DNA of 7,293 nucleotides, from the NCBI GenBank assembly GCA_041592135.1, contig JBFHQR010000125.1, one strand, 5' to 3'. A program made the position numbers and the translations under genes. This DNA comes from Porticoccus sp041592135. GTDB taxonomy: Bacteria > Pseudomonadota > Gammaproteobacteria > Pseudomonadales > Porticoccaceae. A model generated the notes under the pieces. The model ran no database searches. It was not told the DNA's origin and saw nothing but the letters and a program-made list of their open reading frames with translations. Positions 1-4,552 of the stretch are shown here, one piece after another (the stretch's first letter is position 1; every line of letters begins with the position of its first letter).

Positions 1-77
1 ATTCCACATCCTACCTGCGCGATATTGCGCCCGAATCTGCACTCAGTCTGGAACTGGGCGCACGGTTCAGCTTCTAA
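1..77 (+). CDS. C-terminal end of a probable outer-membrane beta-barrel protein (partial)
   Basis: Only the last 24 codons lie in the window, read in the frame that ends at TAA 75-77. The visible tail ends ALSLELGARFSF. It shows alternating hydrophobic and polar residues and a terminal phenylalanine, the usual beta-signal of Gram-negative outer-membrane barrels such as TonB-dependent receptors, Omp85 proteins and autotransporters, which the BAM complex recognises. That is a pattern match on a very short stretch, so the family cannot be chosen. The frame is open back to the window edge. The gene is followed by a spacer of about 100 bases with inverted repeats, so it is probably a separate transcription unit from the asmA-like operon. 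Confidence 0.5.
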   Translation, partial: STSYLRDIAPESALSLELGARFSF

Positions 78-85
78 CTCCCAAG

Positions 86-148
86 CCCGCAACTATCGCG
101 GGTAAACAAAGCCGGTCATTGCGGGTAACATGATTCCCGCAATGACCG
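86..148 (+). terminator. Tandem hairpins between the barrel gene and the asmA-like gene, possible terminator or leader structure
   Basis: Two inverted repeats are visible. The first is a 5-bp stem, CCCGC 86-90 with GCGGG 98-102, around a 7-base loop. The second is a perfect 13-bp stem, 113-125 with 136-148, around the 10-base loop 126-135. The second is stable but is followed by ACTTACTAA and not a clear T-run, so it is a weak candidate for an intrinsic terminator of the upstream gene. Bases 86-92 (CCCGCAA) could also pair with 119-125 (TTGCGGG), which would compete with the second stem. The ATG at 130 lies inside the loop and is not taken as the gene start. Confidence 0.4.
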
Positions 149-162
149 ACTTACTAATGGGG

Positions 163-169
163 AAGGGAG
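163..169 (+). promoter_or_regulatory. Ribosome binding site deciding the start of the asmA-like gene
   Basis: AAGGGAG lies 8 bases before the ATG at 178, a near-ideal Shine-Dalgarno sequence and spacing. It selects ATG 178 over the in-frame ATG at 130, which sits in a hairpin loop and has no comparable site. Starting at 178 also places a basic residue pair and the hydrophobic anchor directly at the N-terminus. Confidence 0.8.
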
Positions 170-177
170 ACAACACC

Positions 178-2259
178 ATGAAGTTCTTGAAAATTGTATT
201 GCTGGTCGCAGTCGTGCTGCTGGTCGTGGTAATCGGCGGCGTCACCTTTTTACTGATTGGCGTCGATCCCAACAGCTACAAACCGGAACTGGAAAAACTC
301 GCCCGCGACAACGGCGTCGAACTGCGCATGGAAGGCGATCTCGGCTGGTCGTTCTTCCCCAACCTGGCGGTCCACGCTGGCAGCACATCCCTGGCGGGCA
401 TTGATGACAGCGCAGGCATCCCCGATGTGCGCTTTAACGAAGCCAACTTTATCCTCGACTGGAAAGCCCTGCTGGCCCGCAAGGTGCGGCTGGCCGCCAT
501 CGCCGTGGACGGCGCCGATATTCGCGCCAAAACCGCCGCCGAAGCCGCCAACGTCGCCGCCCTGCCCGGCGCCGCTGCGGCCACCGGCAAGAGCGAGAGC
601 AGCGCATTACCCTTTGAAGTGGCCATCGACAAAATGTCGCTGACCAACAGTCGCATCACCCTGGTCACTCCCGGTGCGCCGGATCGGGTGTTCGAGCAGC
701 TCAATTTCTCCAGTGAAGGACTGAATCTCGACAACAAACCCTTTTCCCTCAGCCTTCAGTTCAGCACCCAGCTGCCGGACCAGCCCAATCCGTTCGCCCT
801 GTCCCTGACCGCAGAGGCAGCACTGCAACTGGAACCGCAACAAATCAGCCTGTCGGATGCCAAGCTGACCCTGAAGGGACTGGACAAGCTGCCCCTCAGC
901 CTCAGTTTTAACGCCCGCTATGACGGCAGCAGCGACAGCCTCCGCATCAGCGACCTGAACGGCAGTCTCGGCTCGGCCAACATCAGCGGCGCGATCAGCG
1001 GCGAGAAAATCCAGACCGCCCCGGCCCTCAAGGGCCAACTGTCCCTGCAAAACCTGTTGCTGAAAGAATTGCCCATCGAACCGCCAGAAGGCTTCAGCAA
1101 GGTCAACCTCAGCACCGGCTTTGCCGCCTCGGAGCAAGCCGTATCCCTGGACAACCTGAAACTGGCACTCGATGATTTCAATCTCACCGGCAAGCTGGCC
1201 ATGCAACTGCCCGCCCCCCGGCAACTGGAAATGAGCCTCAATGGCGGCAATCTGGTACTGCCCGCCAGTGAAGCGGCCACCGCGGAACAACAGGCCGCGC
1301 TGTTCACCCCGCTATTGGCACCGCTGGCACTACTGGAAGGCGGCAAGGGCCATGTGGAGATCAATCTGGCCAGCGTCACCGCCGACACTCTCCGCGTCGA
1401 CAAACTGCACCTGAACCTGTTTGCCAACGGCAAGGTGGTGCAGATCAGCGATCTCTCTGGCGACGTCTTTGGCGGCAATTTCAAGGTTGACGCCAAAGCA
1501 GACCTGCGCAAGAAAACCCCCGCCGTCACCTTCACCAAGCAGCTGAGCAACATCGACCTGCATCAGGCGCTCACCACCCTCGCCGAACAGCAAGACATCC
1601 ACGGCCACCTGACCATGGACTTCAGCGGCAGCAGTCAGGGTGATACCAGCGACGCGCTGATGGCCAACATGAACGGCAGCGGCAAGTTCAGCTTCACCGA
1701 TTTGCAGGTGGACAACATCAACGTCGAGAAGAGCTACTGCGAAATGGCCTCGCTGGTGGAGGGCAAAACCCTCACCGGTCGCAGCTGGCCCAACTACACC
1801 CGCTTGCAGGCCATGCAGGGCACCATCCAATGGCGGGATCAGCAGATCAGCCTGCCCGGCTTCACCACCGGCATCGGCAATCTGGCGGTGTCCGGCAACG
1901 GCGGCGCCAACCTGGTCAAGGAAAGCTACGACATGTTGATCAGCGCCAAACTCCAGGGTGACACCACCTCGGAAACTGGCTGCACCATCAAAAGCAAAAC
2001 CGTGCAGAACAAGGCCATTCCATTCCGCTGCACTGGTTCCTTTGCTGAAAATGGCAGCGGCAAGTGCCTGCCGGACAAACAGTTCATCAACCAGCTGATT
2101 CAGGGGAAAATCCAGGAAAAACTGTTCGACAAATTCCTCAAGCAGCCTGAAGCCGCACCGGCTACCGATGGCACCACCACCGAGGAAACCGCCCCGGCAG
2201 AGCCGGTTGATCCCAAGCAACAACTGATGGAAGGCCTGCTGAAAGGACTGTTCAACTAG
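178..2259 (+). CDS. AsmA family protein, inner-membrane anchored, periplasmic
   Basis: The 693-residue protein starts MKFLKIVLL. One hydrophobic membrane segment (about residues 4-28) acts as an uncleaved anchor. It is followed by the typical AsmA N-terminal signature: DPNSYKPELE at about 30-39, then GDLGWSFFPNLAV. The remainder is long, polar and rich in beta strands, with an AsmA C-terminal region at about 380-620. E. coli AsmA is about 617 residues, so this one is somewhat longer. The family is thought to form elongated beta-grooves in the periplasm and to act in phospholipid or outer-membrane homeostasis; the exact substrate is not settled. All four cysteines (521, 602, 618, 630) lie in the C-terminal third, so disulfides in the periplasm are plausible. 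The tail is acidic and Pro/Thr-rich and ends in a short amphipathic helix (QQLMEGLLKGLF). The stop TAG overlaps the GTG of mutY by one base. Calling it AsmA itself, not a paralogue, is not justified. Confidence 0.9.
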   Translation: MKFLKIVLLVAVVLLVVVIGGVTFLLIGVDPNSYKPELEKLARDNGVELRMEGDLGWSFFPNLAVHAGSTSLAGIDDSAGIPDVRFNEANFILDWKALLARKVRLAAIAVDGADIRAKTAAEAANVAALPGAAAATGKSESSALPFEVAIDKMSLTNSRITLVTPGAPDRVFEQLNFSSEGLNLDNKPFSLSLQFSTQLPDQPNPFALSLTAEAALQLEPQQISLSDAKLTLKGLDKLPLSLSFNARYDGSSDSLRISDLNGSLGSANISGAISGEKIQTAPALKGQLSLQNLLLKELPIEPPEGFSKVNLSTGFAASEQAVSLDNLKLALDDFNLTGKLAMQLPAPRQLEMSLNGGNLVLPASEAATAEQQAALFTPLLAPLALLEGGKGHVEINLASVTADTLRVDKLHLNLFANGKVVQISDLSGDVFGGNFKVDAKADLRKKTPAVTFTKQLSNIDLHQALTTLAEQQDIHGHLTMDFSGSSQGDTSDALMANMNGSGKFSFTDLQVDNINVEKSYCEMASLVEGKTLTGRSWPNYTRLQAMQGTIQWRDQQISLPGFTTGIGNLAVSGNGGANLVKESYDMLISAKLQGDTTSETGCTIKSKTVQNKAIPFRCTGSFAENGSGKCLPDKQFINQLIQGKIQEKLFDKFLKQPEAAPATDGTTTEETAPAEPVDPKQQLMEGLLKGLFN

Positions 2260-3296
2260 TGTCTGACGGATTTGCCAAACGACTGCTGGACTGGTTTGAC
2301 CACAGCGGTCGCAAGGACCTGCCCTGGCAGCAGGGCATCACGCCCTACCGGGTGTGGGTGTCGGAAATCATGCTGCAGCAGACCCAGGTGGGAACGGTCA
2401 TTCCCTACTTTGAGCGCTTTATGGCCAGTTACCCGGATGTGCAGTCCCTGGCAGCGGCGGACATCGACCGGGTTCTGCACCACTGGACCGGCCTCGGTTA
2501 CTACGCCCGCGCCCGCAACCTGCACAAGGCGGCCCAGACTGTGGTGGGAGACTTCAACGGCGTCTTTCCCGATAGCTTAGAAGACTTGCAAACCCTGCCG
2601 GGCATCGGCCGCTCCACCGCCGGGGCCATCTGCGCCATTGCCCACCGCAAACGGGCAGCGATACTCGACGGCAACGTCAAACGGGTGCTGGCCCGCTACC
2701 ACGCCATTGAGGGCTGGCCGGGACTCCGGGACGTCGCGGCACAGCTCTGGCAGTGGGCGGAACAGCACACCCCCGAGGAGCGAGTGGCCGATTACACCCA
2801 GGCGATCATGGACCTCGGCGCCACCCTCTGCACCCGCAGCAGACCGGACTGCGATCACTGTCCCATGGCAGAGGATTGCCAGGCGCAGTCGCGGGGTAAT
2901 CCCGTCGACTTTCCCGGCAAAAAGCCCCGCCGCGAACAACCGGTACGGCAGTGCCTGTTTCTGGTGATTCGCAACCCCGAGGGCGATATTCTGCTGCAAC
3001 AGCGGCCCGCCAGCGGACTCTGGGGAGGGCTGTGGGTGTTTCCCCAGTGTGACGATGAGGCAGACATCAAAACCACTTGTTCCCGACTCGGCTGCGAGGC
3101 TGAAAGCTGGCAGCTGTTGCCGCAGCAGCGTCACAGCTTCAGCCACTTCCATCTCGACTACCAGCCGGCCCTGATTGAAGCCCGGCGAGGTGGTCAAATC
3201 ATGGATAGTCCCGGCCTAGTCTGGTATAACCCTGCCTCATCACTGGAGGTTGGCACCGCCCAGCCGGTCAGGAAACTCCTGCAACAACTGATGTAA
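2259..3296 (+). CDS. mutY: Adenine DNA glycosylase MutY
   Basis: MutY removes adenine mispaired with 8-oxoguanine or guanine, starting base-excision repair that prevents G:C to T:A transversions. The 345-residue length is normal (E. coli about 350). The N-terminal catalytic domain shows SEIMLQQTQV with catalytic Glu36, the helix-hairpin-helix LPGIGRSTAGAI (113-124), and ILDGNVKRVL with the essential Asp137. The [4Fe-4S] ligands follow the family spacing C-X6-C-X2-C-X5-C: C191, C198, C201, C207. The C-terminal NUDIX-like domain (about 225-345), which recognises 8-oxoG, carries FSHFHLD at 294-300. The start is GTG 2259, overlapping the upstream TAG as TAGTG, which implies translational coupling to the asmA-like gene. 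I see no separate strong ribosome binding site beyond the end of that gene. All key residues are intact, so the enzyme should be active. Confidence 0.98.
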   Translation: MSDGFAKRLLDWFDHSGRKDLPWQQGITPYRVWVSEIMLQQTQVGTVIPYFERFMASYPDVQSLAAADIDRVLHHWTGLGYYARARNLHKAAQTVVGDFNGVFPDSLEDLQTLPGIGRSTAGAICAIAHRKRAAILDGNVKRVLARYHAIEGWPGLRDVAAQLWQWAEQHTPEERVADYTQAIMDLGATLCTRSRPDCDHCPMAEDCQAQSRGNPVDFPGKKPRREQPVRQCLFLVIRNPEGDILLQQRPASGLWGGLWVFPQCDDEADIKTTCSRLGCEAESWQLLPQQRHSFSHFHLDYQPALIEARRGGQIMDSPGLVWYNPASSLEVGTAQPVRKLLQQLM

Positions 3297-3312
3297 TCAA
3301 AAAGGTATTCCG

Positions 3313-3585
3313 ATGGCACGCATGGTTCACTGCAAGAAGTTCAACAAGGAACTGGAAGGGCTGGACGCTCCGCCCTTCCCCGGCCCCAAGGGCCAGCACA
3401 TTTACGACAACGTCTCCAGGCAGGCCTGGCAGGAATGGCTGGAACACCAGACCCGCCTGATCAACGAAAAACACCTCAACATGATGGACCTGACCGCGCG
3501 CACCTACCTCGGCGAACAGCGCGACAGGTTCCTCTCCGGGGAGGCCATCGATGAAGCCGAGGGCTACGTGCCGCCCGCGGAATAA
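3313..3585 (+). CDS. yggX: YggX family Fe(II)-trafficking / Fe-S cluster protection protein
   Basis: This is a 90-residue cytoplasmic protein with the family's conserved features: MVHCKKF with Cys7 near the N-terminus, the PFPGPKGQ turn, and the highly conserved LINEKHLNMMD block at about 49-59, followed by EGYVPP near the C-terminus. The length equals that of E. coli YggX (91 aa). YggX proteins are implicated in protecting Fe-S enzymes from oxidative damage and in iron handling; the biochemical mechanism is still debated. The gene lies 16 bases after mutY with an AAAGG site (3301-3305) 7 bases before ATG 3313, so it is almost certainly the third gene of the operon. MutY is itself an Fe-S protein, which makes the pairing functionally sensible, and mutY-yggX is a widespread arrangement in gammaproteobacteria. 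Confidence 0.97.
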   Translation: MARMVHCKKFNKELEGLDAPPFPGPKGQHIYDNVSRQAWQEWLEHQTRLINEKHLNMMDLTARTYLGEQRDRFLSGEAIDEAEGYVPPAE

Positions 3586-3600
3586 ATTGCTCGGCGGCCC

Positions 3601-3629
3601 TTGACGATGCATAAGTGAGAAGGTTTAAT
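3601..3629 (+). promoter_or_regulatory. Sigma-70 promoter of tRNA-Phe with GC-rich discriminator
   Basis: TTGACG (3601-3606, 5/6 match to the -35 consensus) and TTTAAT (3624-3629, 5/6 match to the -10 consensus) are separated by exactly 17 bases. The bases after the -10 (ACGCGCCTCC, 3630-3639) are a GC-rich discriminator, a feature of stable-RNA promoters under growth-rate and ppGpp (stringent) control. Transcription would begin near 3636, giving a 5' leader of about 30 bases before the mature tRNA. The element sits 15 bases after the yggX stop and gives the tRNA its own promoter, although read-through from the operon is also possible because no terminator is seen after yggX. Confidence 0.8.
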
Positions 3630-3667
3630 ACGCGCCTCCTGAGACGGCAAGCGCCCCTCGGGACGAT

Positions 3668-3743
3668 GCCCAGGTAGCTCAGTCGGTAGAGCAGAGGATT
3701 GAAAATCCTCGTGTCGGTGGTTCGATTCCGCCCCTGGGCACCA
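3668..3743 (+). tRNA. tRNA-Phe (anticodon GAA)
   Basis: A 76-base gene with a complete cloverleaf. The acceptor stem pairs GCCCAGG (3668-3674) with CCTGGGC (3733-3739). The D arm contains GCTC...GAGC. The anticodon stem is GAGGA (3694-3698) with TCCTC (3706-3710) around loop TTGAAAA, giving anticodon GAA at 3701-3703. The T arm pairs GGTGG with CCGCC around TTCGATT. The discriminator base A3740 is followed by an encoded CCA (3741-3743). It has its own promoter upstream and a strong terminator 4 bases downstream, so it is a single-gene unit. tRNA-Phe genes are frequent integration sites for genomic islands, but no second copy of the 3' end and no integrase are visible here. Confidence 0.98.
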
Positions 3744-3747
3744 TCTT

Positions 3748-3776
3748 AAAAAGGCCAGCTTACAGCTGGCCTTTTT
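3748..3776 (+). terminator. Rho-independent terminator of tRNA-Phe
   Basis: A perfect 13-bp inverted repeat (3748-3760 with 3764-3776) has a 3-base loop, TAC. It has a GC-rich core, GGCCAGCT, and runs of five A before and five T after. The U-tract follows the core directly on the + strand, as expected for an intrinsic terminator. The symmetric A/T runs mean it could also stop transcription arriving from the other strand. Confidence 0.93.
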
Positions 3777-3861
3777 CATTTCCGGGCTCGGCCAAAGCGA
3801 CCCGCTGGCATAGAAGCGTTTTTGTAAACGCCCGGCGCTCAAACACGACCCAAGTACCATT

Positions 3862-3873
3862 GCGCCCTGGCGC
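3862..3873 (+). promoter_or_regulatory. Short dyad upstream of the exported-protein gene, possible weak promoter region
   Basis: GCGCC (3862-3866) and GGCGC (3869-3873) form a 12-base near-palindrome with a 2-base centre. It overlaps a weak promoter-like pair: TTGCGC at 3860-3865 (3/6 match) and TAAACT at 3882-3887 (4/6 match), spaced by 16 bases and ending about 30 bases before the ATG at 3919. A second inverted repeat, GCGTTT/AAACGC, lies at 3816-3831. Both repeats are short enough to be chance in GC-rich DNA. They are recorded because the tRNA terminator upstream means the downstream gene needs its own promoter in this spacer. Confidence 0.25.
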
Positions 3874-3918
3874 CCGTCACCTAAACTTGAATAGAAGACA
3901 GCATCCGGGAACGCTGTA

Positions 3919-4509
3919 ATGGCCGCTCTTCCGTTAATCCGTTCAGTTTTTTGGCCCATCGCCTCCCTTCTCCTGTTCGTCTGTCCCCTGATAACCGGAG
4001 CGTCCCTGGCTGCGAGCGAGTTTCCGCTCGGCAAAAAATCGATCTACCTGAAAGACAACAACAACGTCGATCACCCCATTGGCAACGTCAAATTTTCCAG
4101 CGGGACGGATGGCGCGATTGCCTACAGCCTGAACATTGACACCGAGCGGTTCAAAGACTTCTTTCTGTCAATGAAGGAAATGAAATGTCTGGAAGGCAAG
4201 GAGATCTGGTGCTTTATCCCCTACCCCTACCAGCATCCCAGGTCAGTGTCCGCCGATGATTTGCGCTGGCTTGAGCACGACCTGTTGTTTATGTTCAAAA
4301 CCCCGACGGAATTTGGCGCCAATCTCTGGAACGGCATCTACTACGAGATGGTGGTTGAGGACGAAGTGATTCGCGGCACCGCGCGGGCGATTGACCTCAA
4401 TTACATTGCCTCACCACCGGATGATCTGTCGACACCGCCCTATACTGAATTGGAAATTGAAGACTTGGAGCCAGCGGCGCGCTGGTTGCCCTATATCGAA
4501 ATCAGGTAG
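3919..4509 (+). CDS. Exported hypothetical protein of unknown function
   Basis: The 196-residue product is not one whose function I recognise. Residues 1-31 look like a Sec signal peptide: one arginine at position 8, a long hydrophobic core, and a probable signal peptidase I site after Ala31 (ASLA, then ASEF). The mature part of about 165 residues is soluble, with no further membrane segment. It has a conserved-looking core with two cysteines eight residues apart (C90 and C98, in MKCLEGKE and IWCFIPYPYQ) that could form a disulfide, an aromatic-rich block, and LRWLEHDLLFMFKTPTEFG followed by LWNGIYYEM. The C-terminal part is acidic. Such well-formed motifs suggest a real conserved family, probably periplasmic. 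Cys22 is not a lipobox cysteine because Val precedes it. The start ATG has a modest GGGA site (3907-3910). The gene stands alone between the tRNA terminator and a convergent gene, so context gives no functional clue. Confidence 0.8.
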   Translation: MAALPLIRSVFWPIASLLLFVCPLITGASLAASEFPLGKKSIYLKDNNNVDHPIGNVKFSSGTDGAIAYSLNIDTERFKDFFLSMKEMKCLEGKEIWCFIPYPYQHPRSVSADDLRWLEHDLLFMFKTPTEFGANLWNGIYYEMVVEDEVIRGTARAIDLNYIASPPDDLSTPPYTELEIEDLEPAARWLPYIEIR

Positions 4510-4552
4510 AAATTCTGCAACTGTTCCCCTATGCCCTGCCGGGACGCACCGT

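Noticed and set aside
130..177. Upstream ATG at 130 as the start of the asmA-like gene
   Set aside because: It lies in the loop of a 13-bp hairpin with no ribosome binding site, and it would add a polar 16-residue extension before the membrane anchor. ATG 178 has an ideal AAGGGAG site.
607..2223. Long minus-strand open frames opposite the asmA-like gene
   Set aside because: They are shadows caused by the GC-rich codon use of the + strand gene. They lack recognisable domains and lie opposite a clear protein family.
3721..3743. Attachment-site duplication of the tRNA-Phe 3' end
   Set aside because: I found no second copy of the T-arm/acceptor sequence elsewhere in the window and no integrase gene.
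3979..3984. Cys22 of the exported protein as a lipoprotein lipobox
   Set aside because: The residue before the cysteine is Val and not Gly, Ala or Ser, and the hydrophobic core continues past it to a good signal peptidase I site after residue 31.
3564..4034. Minus-strand open frame of 156 codons covering the tRNA, containing an EDFQSSALPTELPGH-like stretch
   Set aside because: That stretch is the reverse-strand translation of tRNA-Phe, a well-known source of false hypothetical proteins. The frame also crosses the tRNA promoter and terminator and the start of the + strand exported-protein gene.
4510..4552. Bidirectional terminator between the convergent genes
   Set aside because: The 43-base spacer shows no stem with a T-run on either strand, so I do not call one.
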